Shown: positions 1 through 13,100 of the stretch, in pieces
Layout: each line of letters opens with the position of its first letter
Numbering within the stretch: position 1 is the first letter of the stretch
From: Tomocerus qinae
Taxonomy: Eukaryota; Arthropoda; Collembola; Entomobryomorpha; Tomoceridae
Reading direction: 5' to 3'
DNA: 64,000 nucleotides
Assembly (NCBI GenBank): GCA_020055645.1
Contig: CM034549.1
Span: 7,812,001-7,876,000 of the forward strand
Position numbers and translations under genes: made by a program
The notes under the pieces: generated by a model
What the model was told of the DNA's origin: nothing
Seen by the model: only the letters and a program-made list of their open reading frames with translations
Database searches by the model: none

Positions 1-3000
1 TAACTTTGGATTTACATTAATTATTACCAGATTTAATTTCATGTTGGAGAAAAGAAATTGTTTTTTTCTAATTCTGAATAAGTGGAAGGAGAGAATGTGG
101 AGCGGAGAATCTGTATTAGTAAGCCAAGTAAGTAAGAAAGACTGGCTTAGAAATCCATATGGATTAGCATAACATAACACATCACGAAAACAATAGAATG
201 CAATACAGAAAGTAATTATCTACCGTTTTATTTTAACTAGCTGGGCTATGCATACCCTGACTAAACCACAATACTCATCTCATCTATTCAAACGCATATT
301 AATGGACAGTGTCAGTGCACGCTTTCTATTCTATCTCCACCAACATTTATATTTATTTTTACTACTACATCTTTCGATGAGTCTCTTCTTTACAACAAGA
401 CTTTAATTGCCTTTTATGCACAGCCAACGACTTTGTTACACTACTACCTTTTTTACATTTACAGACTTTTCTAATATTAATATAGTACCAGCCCGTACAA
501 TTTAACATAGAAAGAAGGATTACTTGCTTCTAAGCTATTGTTTAGGATAGCCACCGTAAATACTCGATCCAAACCCCAGGGGATTAACAAACAGAGGCAA
601 GTGGAAATTAAAAATCCACAAGAATGTTCAGCATTTGTTTCATTTGCCCAAAAATTGATATGCCTACGGAATTATTCAATGCAAACGCCCCACTACGTGT
701 TTATATTATAGTAATAAGTAAATAGAATTATAAAAAATTGGTAAAAATATTTTTTCAATCAAAATTGTTAACAATAACTAATTAACAATTTTTGACAATT
801 AAATTATAATTACTGCACATTACTGTTAAAATATTTTTTTCTGTCGATTTTTGACGCAAATCTGTTCGTCAATGTTTATTTAATATTTTCTGGTGATATT
901 ATAGGTGTGGTTTGTAATTGTAGATTTATGGTATTTGAGTAATATACAATAGTTTGCTGTATATCTCCCTTAGGTGGGTCGGATATATGGAAATAGACAG
1001 CGAGATGTAGAGCACTATTATTATACATATAATAAGTTGAGTAGAGAGTAATGGGAGAGTCTACTGTGGTAATAAGTCCGGTCCACCAGAGTACAATCAA
1101 ACACACAAGAAAACATAACAATAACCTAACTTAACGACCTAATCTCCTTCAAATGAGTTTTCTCTGTGGAATACGGACGATACGAACCAATGCAATGCAC
1201 GAGATGGCCATTTCCTCATAACTATCTTTATTATCAGCCCAACTCCTTCCTCACTTAACTTATTGTTACAGATACTACTCAGAGTAGACTACACTGCGAG
1301 AACAAATGAAAGCCATACCCAAAAGTAATTAAATTTAAACTGGGAAAGATTCCCTAATCATGAAAAATGTTTTGTGTACCTTAAGGCTTGAGGAAGCTGG
1401 AGTAATTCCTTACACGATTTTTATCTCTTTAACGTATATCCTGACTATTTATAATAATAATTATTTTCTCATCCTATTTTACAAAATTTTGGAGCATCCC
1501 TTAAAATCATTTTATGATCAATTTCATAAAGATGTTAAATAAAGTAGTAAATACTAGCCTTGCTATCAAGAACTTCGTTTTAACGTTCTTATTACAGTGC
1601 ATTATTAAAATCACATTCAATTACATGATAAACTCACTAAGTTGATAACTATATATAGCGTTGTATGTCTGAATAGGAAGATACCCACAACTTTGATAAT
1701 TGGATGCTCTCCTAGACATGCATTACAGAGAATTTGTTATAGCATTGAGCTGATAGTGGAGTCATTTTCGTTTTGTTTGATTAATACTATGTATTATGTA
1801 GAAATGAGCTTTTGGAATGGAAATGGTCTGGCCTTCTTTGTTTTGTGATTTGATTGCTTTGCTTCCTTCGTATTCCTTGTAAGAAAAGGTAGAACACAAT
1901 AGTTAGGATGGAGCGCAGATGGGGGAAACTAAATTGAGTTGAGTGAGATGAGCTAGTCAATCAATTCGAAGGTGATGTGATGCCATAATACATAAATGTA
2001 TACCAATAATAATAACGATGTCTTTTCTAGTGTATAGCAACTCTTATAATGTTTAACTCGTTCAAGTGCAGCAGTACACAATTACCAATGTAATGCCTTG
2101 GGTTCTCTCTTTGGTGTTACTAAATAATTCTCTGTACTATGCTTTGTTTGGTGAGCATTGTGTTTTCATCATCACGACTTCCATTTCACACTTTATTTAT
2201 TACACACAAATTGCTTTCGTTGGATCATTTTAGATTATTTCATTAGTGCAAATGAAAATTGCTACTCCAATCCTTTTCGGGACAACTCGAAAATAATAAT
2301 CCATCATTTTGCGGGTATAAGGACCATAGCGTCCAATAGATTCAGCATAATCTCCAAAATTCAGTTAAGTAATTAAAAACAGATGTCAATTTCATAAGGA
2401 TGCTACACATTCGGACATTCCCATAACGTGTGGTTAATGTTTACATGAAAAATCTTCGCAGAACATTAATTTTGTTAAATGTACTATGTATATCAGATGA
2501 TTATCTCACAATTACCAATTTCTGAAAGAAATATCCACATGTAAACAAATAAACAGATGTCAAACAATACACAATTTAACTAAAAGATAAGTTAAATTAG
2601 TTGTTCGTGTACTGAAATTCAAAAGATACTAAAATTTGCATCTGTAGTCTTAATTGCATGACTTTGGTGGATTTTATTGCGATTTGTGCTGTGATAGTAA
2701 TAATAAAATATGTGATTAGATCTGTGTCATTGTATTTCTTTATAGCATCAAAGACAAAGCACGGAATCCAGATCAAATCAAAAGGCAATAGATGGATGAG
2801 ACATTTAGATGCTTATCTGTAGCCTCTGAGCTGAGGGACACAAGTCGTCAAAAGCCAGAAGCGTTACAATTTCAGTCTAGCGTAGGAATTCATGAATGGA
2901 GGGCAAAGTTGGTATAATGAAATTGTGTGAACTCTTAGCTTTGAGGTTGATGCAGCAGATGAGAGTCCTATAGATACAATACAATCGCCCAAGTCATTAA

Positions 3001-6000
3001 ACTACAACCACAGAAAGTTTGTGATTCTCTATAATTTCAATTCAAATGAACTACTATAATAACTTTCTGGTCATGATAGAAATATTGCGTTCAAAATGTT
3101 AATTTCCTCCCAGATGGAATTTTTGACCTTGGCATATCCGAGTAATTACAATTATAATTACTTCAATTCATCTTGTAAAAAAATTATAATTTATCCTGAA
3201 AAAAAAATTCAATAAAAAATTAATATTGGAGGTTTCTTTATTGTTTCTGTGTGGAATAGTTTGAAAATAACTCTAGTTGGAGGATCTTAACGAGTTATGT
3301 AATGTTAAAAGAGAGGGAGGAGGAGGGAAAGCGGAGAAGATAGGGCGCCTTGTGTTCTCTTCTTTCACTATCTTTTCGTGTATCTATTTCCAAAGTGAAG
3401 TTTTCTTAATTATACGAGCCACAAGTACCCTCAGCCACTATAGAAATGCACAGCACGGACACTATAAAGTTGTACAGTTATACATACAGTGTCTGTATAT
3501 ACAGGATCATTACATTATTAGAGTCGGAATAAGTATCCGAGCATTGTAATTGTAATAAATGAGGGAGCGTAATGAATATATTCGTCGCATGCAATCCAAT
3601 TCAATCCAATTCACCACATTACATTAATTTAACCAAAAAACATGCAATCCTACAGAATCTAAAAAATACCCACACACATGTATAATCTTTGCATCTATAT
3701 TTATTCTCTGTACAATAAAATAGATATACTTACCTATAATTATTTCGTAGAGGACTCTATGAAATGCTCTGATTTGGTGGTGGTGTGCTCCTCATTAGAT
3801 CACAGAATCTTATCTTATCTCCTCCATCTTCCTCTGCTCAGCACATTTACGTCAACCAAATCTCCACATACAAACTCCCTTATGTACACCCATTGTCTGC
3901 TCAATACCTTTGCATAATTATATTGTGTATTTATAGCATGTACTATTGTTCAGGACTATGTCAACCATTAGTTTAGATTTGACTTTTTACTTGTATAATT
4001 ACGTTATTCTATTGTTACTATTTGTATGCACCTTTCTGCCATGAATGAAAAATGATACTTATCTATTATGATGATATAATATTTTAAGACAGAGACAAAT
4101 ATACGTCCAAGACATTCTGACCAATCCTCGCTCATCTACTTCGTGTTACTACATTTTCAGACACTTTCAAATGCAATTCTTTTTGCATTATCATCGACTT
4201 GCATCCACACTACAAGAATCACAATGTAATGCTTAAAGGCACAACGGAACAATGCAGAATCATGAATGAGTGATGTCTAAGGCTCAAACCAGTCTTTCAG
4301 CCAATACAAATATCGAAATAATGTTTTTACTAAAAATAAATATTTTAATTGTGTGTTTTGTCGTCCATTTATTTTATTATTGCTTAACAATTTTAATACT
4401 TAAATTATTATGAGCAGATTCCTTTTTGGTCGCTTATTTTGTGCTTAATACATACGAAAAATAAAAAAACTTACTACTCGTTTAAAAATACTCGAATTCA
4501 AATGATACCATATTTGCAAAGCATTAGCAACTGCATCTAGCTTACATAATTGTTGAAATATTTATCGATTAGTTTTTGGCTGACTTTTTCGAAGGAGATT
4601 TAAAGAGTAGTAATAGCAAGTATAATAATAATTTCAATTTATTAATGGTATATGCCAACAGGTTTAAGTTAGTATAGTGTGTGTAGGAATGGGTAGTAAT
4701 GGTATTAGTTATTTGGTTGTGTGGTAGTTAAGAAGATGTAATGCTGTAAAGAAACAAAGTTTAGGAGATGGAAGAGTGAGTCTGGAACGTAAGTTTTACT
4801 AGTTGAGTTGGTTTGGCTTGGTTTCGTGTCCTGCTGCTTACTTACACTAATACAACAGAATCTATTTGGAGAGAATAACTTTCCCCGTAGGAAATCATTA
4901 CGATTCCATTCCGCAAATTAATTCTCGGTAAAAGCAAGCTATGAATACACCATCATTACATAGCACTCAACTCTCGACCCTAAGTATATCTCTGTAGACT
5001 CACATCCAATTGCATACCAATACTACTACGTAGAAGTAGAAGGGTGTCTTATGGAATTTATTTACCTCAGAAGAAGATTTTAATGCTTTTATACCGGATT
5101 GTATAGAGAGTACCTTAAGTTGCTAACAAAACAAATTTAAAAGTAATAAAGGAACCTTTGGAAGTGTACAGAGCATAATGCCTAGTAATAATACATGAGT
5201 ACGTACTTGTGCTGTTGGAATACAAAGCTGTATGATATAAATATACATTTAAATTACATTAGATATAGAGAGTCTATATACAGTAATATAATAAAACCGA
5301 AATTGTTATTAAAGAGTGAGTCTGATTGAGTCCCATCATCTCCCTCCTATTCAACTACACTGTGAGAGCAGATTTGGTTTTCATTGGGAAGCAGTCGTCG
5401 TGTCGTGATGAGGGAGACGGAAAGAGTCTCCATGCCATGGAGCCAAAAGCAAACGAATAAGGATCCTGCCACACAATGCAAGAGAGAACGGAACAGAGAG
5501 AGACGAGAGAGCAATTCCAATTAAAAAATCCCCAATTAAGTTAATTCGTCGAATAATGAGTCGTCCAATTAAGCTTAATTGCTTCGAGTATAGAACACCC
5601 ATCTGCTTGCCGAGGCACTCAACTCAACTATATTATATCCTGTCTCTCTATATATACTTATATACTTATATATCTATATCTATATATAGCTACACATATC
5701 TATCTTGTCCCAGCTTGACTTAGCAGCACAATGCAAGAAGAAGGAGAGCATCATTCTTATATCTCTATTCTATCAGTAATAAGAATATATACTTAGTTAG
5801 ATAGAATGATGCAATGGAGTCTCCACTCGACTCTCTTCCCCGTTACATTACACACAGACTCACTAATTAGTCCGCTCACTCCATCCATTCCTTCCATTCA
5901 AAATCGCAACACATCCACAAGCACTTTAATACCAGTAACTAGGCATTACTATTGTATTCTATCTTCGTTTTTACATAAATTATGTCCTTTCTTTCTGTCT

Positions 6001-7348
6001 ACTCCATATCCTCCATATAATTATTACATAACTATACATCTTTAATAATAACTATTTACCTACCAAAGCAATGCATCATTATTAAAACCTTATATTAAAT
6101 ACCCGTATAGATGCATGCGCATCCACTAACATACATGCACCTCCTATAAATTATTAGGTACCTATGTGCACACCCAAAATAACGTTTAATCCATCTCTAA
6201 TACAATGTTCATTAGGTACTGCCGTTTTTATGCACTGATTATTTATAATCATGGATTATCTAGTACAATATTAATATAAATCATCTAAAAGTGAATTATG
6301 GAGTCTCTGTTGTATCTTTTTGTGTGTTAGTTTATAGTAGTTTATAATAGTTTAGTTACTACTACAGCATCTTAGTAGTAATAGTGCTTCTTATGGTTTT
6401 GACTAGGTAGCACTTAAACTGGTAATTGCGAAATCAATAAATCAAGAGCCAAAACTTCATTTAAGGATTTACGGAGAAGTTTGTCATTTTCTTTGTAATG
6501 CACTTGTGATTTCATTTTGCCAAATCAGCCTAGATTCTCCATTTCTTGTGTTATATTCTTTTTAAGCGCGAGAGCAAGGGCTATTAAATTTGTAAGTGCA
6601 AGGACTAGGGTATAAGTACAATTATTAGGCCCAAGGATTATTGGTTTAGTATAGCTTGAAAATATTGGTACGTAGTATTAATGGTAACAGTTGTTCAAAA
6701 AGTAATGAGTGTCGATTTTTCAGTAGAAATATTTTAGAAATGACCAAAAATGAATCTACCTATAACAAATCAATCGAATACTTTGCCGTAATTAAAGCAG
6801 AAACTTACATTATTGCAACAAGCATGACAATTAAGTGCACTTCTGTTTCAGTATATCATTTTAATAGCATGTAAATTGCAATTTTGGTGCACTTCGTGTG
6901 TTAGTTTCATTAAAATGTGTATATTAAGTCTGTAGCTTGGCATGTTAATGAAAAGTTATTTGATAGAAGCTTAGGAATGACAGAGTAGATATAAATAGCC
7001 ATAAGACATAATAAGCCGAGGAAATTAAAATAATAGGTATCTATTAGAGTTTCTATGTAGTCTTGGGCTCAATTCGCTAAGCTATCTCTAGCCTTGTTTG
7101 AGAGTGGCGATTTAATGGGTGGAGAATAAAGCTATTAGTTGTATTGCACAGTGTATCTACTACTAGTAGTACATAAAGTCGAATTGCGTCCGTCGCACCG
7201 CATTCAACTATTATTACTCTAGTGAATGGGATTTTGACCCAAATAACTTCCAACTTTTATGGAGAATCAATACTAAAGCTATATTTCCAAAAGAAATTCC
7301 CTTCATGGATATTTACTACACAATAACAAATATTTTTATTTGTACAGC
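1..7348. other. Gene-free AT-rich stretch
   Basis: No exon, RNA gene or element could be supported. Short open frames here lack splice context or recognisable motifs. The only clear structure is a TA-rich simple-sequence tract at about 5646-5705. Confidence 0.5.
5646..5705. repeat. TATATC/TATACT simple-sequence tract
   Basis: Run of TA dinucleotides broken by C residues (TATATACTTATATACTTATA and onward). Low-complexity DNA, no function assigned. Confidence 0.7.
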
Positions 7349-7350
7349 TA

Positions 7351-7830
7351 TTGTTACCACAGCTCAACGTCTAAGTACAGGGCAAGACAGGATCCATTAT
7401 CGTCATATAAACAGTAAAATTACTGACTTTTGTCGAAGTCAGAGCTGTCCCCGGTAAGGCCTATGTTAAATTGAAAACAACGTATGTGAGGCTGTCACAA
7501 CGTCCTGCCCTGTGAGAAAGTCATTTTGGATATCATCTCTAGGCTGTTTCCATAGGGGTGTAAAAAACAGATTAAATTGGTAAACTTAAATGGAGATTGA
7601 CCAATTTGATCTGTTTTTCACACCCCTATGGAAACAGCCTAGAGATGATATCCAAAATGACTTTCTCACAGGGCAGGACGTTGTGACAGCCTCACATACG
7701 TTGTTTTCAATTTAACATAGGCCTTACCGGGGACAGCTCTGACTTCGACAAAAGTCAGTAATTTTACTGTTTATATGACGATAATGGATCCTGTCTTGCC
7801 CTGTACTTAGACGTTGAGCTGTTGTAACAA
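7351..7830. mobile_element. Palindromic MITE with TA target duplication (mariner-type)
   Basis: Two nearly identical inverted arms of about 230 bp meet at a loop near 7580-7600. The outer ends read TTGTTAC and GTAACAA and are flanked by TA on both sides (7349-7350, 7831-7832), the duplication typical of Tc1/mariner elements. There is no open reading frame of note. The high arm identity suggests fairly recent insertion or gene conversion between arms. Confidence 0.8.
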
Positions 7831-8036
7831 TACCTAACACTCTCAGTTACGCAAACAAATTAGACATTGACTAACTATACACTACTTAAGCCTACTCAGT
7901 ATATCGGCAAGTACTCTTACATTTCATTACATTACATTACAAATACCTATATGTAGCTATTTACATACTGGCAGTTTCTCTAATACATCAAGTTTAGTTA
8001 TTAAGTAGCGGTAGCTGCTTTATAGGAATGCCCAAT

Positions 8037-8063
8037 CTGTCTGTCTGTCTGTCCGTCTGTCCG
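8037..8063. repeat. GTCT/GTCC microsatellite inside the Helentron-like element
   Basis: Six or more CTGT/CCGT units in a row just inside the left end. A related but interrupted tract occurs at 27213-27250 in the short relative. Confidence 0.8.
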
Positions 8064-8289
8064 TAAGCACGATAACTTTCGAACGGAATGAGATAATCCG
8101 TTCAAACTTTTTTTACGCATTCTAGGGGTCAAAAGAGAGATCAAGTTCGTAAATGGACAAAATCGGCCACACCCCCTGACAGGGGGACTCAATTTAACCA
8201 TTTATAACTGACGTCTAAACTAAAAACGGAATTCCAAATTGCGCGCGAGGACGTAGAACAACATCAGGTGTTCATTCGGGCTTATACCT

Positions 8290-9871
8290 GATGCCCACAG
8301 TTCATTCTAAGTGCATTCAATATCATTGTATAACGTCACCCATCTTCAAACACATCAATTCAGGTTTACACCTGATAGCCCACAGTTCATTCTACGTGCA
8401 TTCAATATCATTGTATAACGTCACCCATCTTCAACCACATCAAGTCATTGTATTAACTATTATTTATTTCTCGTGCATTACTCAGTTTAACCATACAGTT
8501 CATTTTACGTGCATTCAATATCATTGTATAACGTCACCCATCTTCAACCACATCAAGTCATTGTATTAACTATTATTTATTTCTCATGCTCTCAATTTAA
8601 CCATTTTCAACTGACGCCTAAACTATAGCTGACATTCCAAGTTTTACCACGAGGAGGTAGAACGTCATTTTACGCACGTCAACAATCTTCAATCGCATCA
8701 GGTATTAACTATTATTTATTTGCCATTCATACTCAATTTAAAAGTGCCTGATTTCAAATTCAAGGTGTTATTTTTTTATCAAATAAATTTCAAATTGTTT
8801 AGGGCAAGGGCCTATCATCAGATAGTTCGATCGAGTATTACCTGTTAGGTTTATACCTGTAAGCTAACAGTTCCTTTCACGTGCATTCAATCTTCGCATC
8901 AGGTATTAATTATTATTTATTTGCCATTCATACTCAATGTAACTATTCAATCTTATTGTATAAAGTCATCCATCTTCGAGGTAAAAAAATACTTATTAAA
9001 TAATTTTATTTACAGTTCATTACTCAATAGCTGACATTCCAAGTTTTACCACGAGGACGTGGAACCTCATTTTACGCACGTCAACCATCTTCAATCGCAT
9101 CAGGTATTATTATTTATAAGTCATATCAGGTAAAGAAGCAAATAAATCTGGAATGGGTCGTTATGACATAGTAACTAAAAACTTTATTAATGGACAACAT
9201 TCAGGTAAACAAATCGTCCGTACACAAATTCTTCTTGTTGCTGCTAACGGAATGACCATTGACAAGTCTCAAGGATCAACCATTCCACTTGTGGTTGTAA
9301 ATGTAAAGCCTTTCCACGGCAGCCGGCAGGAAGATAACAAGACCACGTCTATACGTCACTTGTAGTAGAGCAACTTCCCACAACTGTCTTTATATTGATG
9401 GTGATTTTGAACCACCTTTAGCGCCGAAATGACTCAGTAACATTGGAAATGGAAACATTATGAAGCATTCCGTTCGCATTATCCACAAAATTCTTGTAAG
9501 ATTATGATTATACTTAAGTGAGATTTTACTTTCACAATGTTTTGTCCTTTCTAGCACATCACTTAGATGTTCATTCGGATGCCTGTACTATGGCGAGTCT
9601 TTATAGCATATGTGGAGCCTCACTTATTGTCAACTGACCACGTTTCATTATCTAATTGTATTAACTATTATTTATTTCTCGCGCATTACTCAGTTTAACC
9701 ATACAGTTCATTTTACGTGTATTCAATATCATTGTATAACGTCACCCATCTTCAACCACATCAAGTCATTGTATTAACTATTATTTATTTCTCGTGATCT
9801 CAATTTAACCATTTTCAACTGACGCCCAACTATAGCTGACATTCCAAGTTTTACCACGAGGACGTAGAACG
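8290..9871. repeat. Dispersed subrepeats of the Helentron-like element
   Basis: A unit containing GTGCATTCAATATCATTG followed by AACGTCACCCATCTTCAA occurs around 8305, 8395, 8508 and 9718. It is usually followed by a second unit containing TATTAACTATTATTTATTTC (8450, 8560, 9658, 9770). A third unit with TTCCAAGTTTTACCACGAGG occurs near 8635, 9038 and 9842. These arrays leave accidental open frames, such as that at 8291-8569. Confidence 0.75.
9153..9432 (+). pseudogene. Broken C-terminal piece of a PIF1-type helicase
   Basis: A first frame (9153-9365) contains AANGMTIDKSQGST, matching the conserved PIF1 helicase segment around TIHKSQG that precedes motif VI. A second frame (9340-9432) continues the homology with LYVTCSRATSHNCLYIDG, the motif VI region with its SRA signature, and stops at 9432. 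The frame change between them shows at least one indel, and the N-terminal ATPase motifs are absent, so this is a dead fragment. It belongs to the surrounding transposon, not to a host gene. Confidence 0.7.
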
Positions 9872-10127
9872 TCATCCCCTATCAGGGTAATTGGATAAAA
9901 ACATAAAAATTGACGTAACTTCCTTTATATTCATCCTAAAAAATTGTTTAATACCTCGGTTGATATCAGAATAATTTAAGGGACACTATTAAGTAGGTTA
10001 CAGTCATCCCCTAACAGGGTAAGGGGGTAAAAACATAAAAATTATTGTTAATTCCGTTATACTCGTCCTAAAAAATCGTTTAATACCTCGTTCGATATCA
10101 GAATGATTTAAGGAACATTATTAAACC
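9871..10127. repeat. Two-copy direct repeat, period 132 bp
   Basis: Copies begin GTCATCCCCTATCAGGGTAA (9871) and GTCATCCCCTAACAGGGTAA (10003). Both carry TAAAAACATAAAAATT, CCTAAAAAAT and a shared GATATCAGAAT segment. They lie near the right end of the Helentron-like element. Confidence 0.75.
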
Positions 10128-10187
10128 AAAAATAGACACTGTTTTACTCTATTGCCGCTACTTTTTTACATCCATTTGTACATGGTT

Positions 10188-13100
10188 TATTTAAATATGC
10201 AATAATTTGGAATCATAATTAATTAATATATAACTGAAAATTACAAAGTAATATAATCATTAAAACGACCAGAAATCTAAATTTAATTATAGTAATATTT
10301 ATAATAATGGATTCATATTTTGTTTGTGGAGCGTGGTATTTCTATTTTTTATACAACAATTCGTTAAAATCAAATTGTGATTTAATTTTATTCTTGCCGT
10401 ATTATCAGAGGCAAAACATTAATGAACACAAAAATCTTTCTGGTTTAAGACTAACTTTAATACGTAAAGAAACTTTTTCGAAATGCAGAAGCCTTAGTTA
10501 AAAATAACTTCTAATAGTGCAAAGGCAGTTCTTATTAAAGCAAGATTTTCTAGAGAATATAAAAATTTTTCGAATATTTGGCATAGGTAAGTAGCGTCAG
10601 AAGAGAAGATGGACTTGTTTTAGGAAAGTAATGAAGGATTAGGTATAAGAATAACGGGTAACATTGCATCATATGAAAAGGTAGTAGCCTTGCCTTAATT
10701 ATTTTAATAGAGCTCTCATTTATCTTTGAAAGGGACTGCATGGTGTTTATAAGTATGGTGGGATAGAAAGGATATGTATATATGGAGCAGGCGGGGAGTA
10801 TAGAGAGAGAGTGAGGGAAGAAATAATAACATAACGAGGCAGAGAATAAAGATCATTAAACTCTCTATACCTTTGTCGTAGGCTTAATTAAAGTGATGTC
10901 AGAGCGTGTCTTAGTTTGTCTTGTCTTGGTTCTACGCAGTGCAAGTTTCTATTTTACAAAATATCCGAAATGCTCCATATAATATTGAGTGCCTTATGTG
11001 GAGGAATAGTTTTTGTATATATAAATGGTGAGTGTAATAATATATTAATGGAACGTGAGTTGTTGTGCAGCGTTAGCTTATTAGTGTAGGTATGAACGTT
11101 ATGTACTTATTAAACCTTAAGCTTTACACTCACTCACTCATTTACTTGGCTAATAAAGTAAAACTGCCAAAAGGCAATAAAGCCGAAATGAATTGAAGTA
11201 GAGGAATGAAAAGCGGTCGCCTTCAGATGTTACCCGCTCGATGTGTATGTAATTACGACGAACTGACATTGGCATAGCATAGCAATAACATAGCTATAGG
11301 CGTACTTAATACCTACTGCAATTGTAATACCTAAGCACATTAATTCACAGTCCCCATGTAAAATGGAAAACACTCGAGGAAAAATCAAGAAATCAACAGA
11401 TTAATTAAGAGAATGAATGTCTTTTTGCACGGCTAATTAGCAATGAAATGAGATAGCCCTTGTATTCCCTCCTAGACTGATAAATCCTGATGCTAATGAT
11501 ACAATGGACAATAAAATACGAGAGCATTATTTCATTTAACTATTGTTGTTGTCTCTCTTCGTTAGTCCATGTCCCTCCACCTCAATATATCCCCACATTT
11601 CTTCGCATGCTTTCTGCTACAAACCAAAGTGGACGTCGACATGCATACAAACACTCTCTGCCAACAACTGCCACGCTAAGTAAATAATCCATTTCCCAGT
11701 TCTGAAACAAGCAGGTGGTCAAATTATTCCTTCCTGCCGTGTCTTCTGTTTGTCTTCCAATGATTTCCAATCAACTGATAATTCTCTCGCAATCCAGGCA
11801 TTATCTACACACACACAATTATACTCCATTATATACTCTGTTAGAATAGATACAAATCCTTCCTCATTAGCTGGACATTCAATTCAACTAATCAAACGTA
11901 AAGATTTCCTCTAAAGCAATTCTAGAGATAAACATAAATTATTCGGAGTTTAACTTAGTTAAGAACAATTATCTTTCTTTTCATTCACAATCGTAACAAG
12001 TACAATCGAAATCTAAAATTATGCATTAGGTACAATAAGAAAGAATTAATTTGCACCTGTAATTTAACTTTTTCGCAATCTCAGTATTTAAAGCTAACAG
12101 TTAGTGGATATATTTACTTGGCAGATAAGAGGAAACCGTCACCGCCCCTTTGGCTTTTAAATTGCTACACTTTTTCATCCCTCTCCCAATTATTATGAAT
12201 GAATAAGATCACCGCATCGGCATTTTTTATCACAAGTAATTAATTGCTTGCCTTATGGCTTCGACTCTCCTTATCAACAGAACTAACGATAAGACAAATG
12301 CCTTTGTTGCAGCCTTCGATCGTATTCCGTGCATCTTGCGAACTAATGCATCCTATTTTCCCATTAGTACACTTCATCCAAATGAACAAATGCATTTAAC
12401 TAATGAATGCAAATGAAACGAGCCTTTCTATCTTCTTTGTACAGACATATCAAAGGTGAAATAATTGCCTTGTTATTGTTTTTTAAACTATGATATACAA
12501 CAGACTCACAATCAATGTAATCCCAGGTAATGCAGTGCACGCAGTTCAAGACCAATCAACTAAACAAAAAGTTGCTTTTATTTGCTTTGTGGCCCAGCTA
12601 CGTTGATTCAATGCATTCTGATCTGATCTTGCACGTAAATTTTAATTGCTAAAAAATTCGACCAGGAAATGATTAGATATGCATTATATCTATACATACC
12701 AACCATGAGTGATATTACCAGATAACTTTAATACATAAAGGGCAAGGGCGTAATGACAAAACAACTGATGTCACATTAAATTCCTATGGGAAAAAGTTTG
12801 AACCTCGTTTACATTCTGGCAAATCTTTTAAAAGCATAAAAATTAAAACACATTAATCCAAAAATGTTATTTTCTAAAAAAAAACTTGTCAAAATTCTTT
12901 TCTATTTTCACCATTTTTTGCATGGTACTATATTTTGTTTAAATGCTTCAGAATTTACGCCAAATGCAATTTGGCAAGTTTAACTTATGCCAATTACTAT
13001 TGCAAGTTGCAAATACATGCATAAGGTATCTGTAACTGTAGTATTGATCTGTCTCTGTACTATAAGCGAGATAATTTTATTCCATTGATCGATTTCATAA

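Larger units (their letters stand above)
7998..10187 (+). mobile_element. Helentron-like (Helitron2) element with PIF1 helicase remnant
   Basis: Short inverted ends AAGTAGCGG (8003-8011) and CCGCTACTT (10155-10163). Near the left end is a GTCT/GTCC microsatellite, then arrays of subrepeats, a piece of helicase gene and a 132-bp direct duplication near the right end. A 415-bp relative at 27176-27592 shares both ends and the microsatellite, which fixes the approximate borders. Inverted subterminal repeats, a GTCY microsatellite, internal tandem repeats and a PIF1-type helicase are what is known of Helentrons and their small derivatives. The replication-initiator (Rep) domain is not visible. Confidence 0.55.

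Noticed and set aside
8291-8569. 92-codon frame
   Set aside because: Made of transposon subrepeats read through; the repeated peptide pattern mirrors the DNA repeat.
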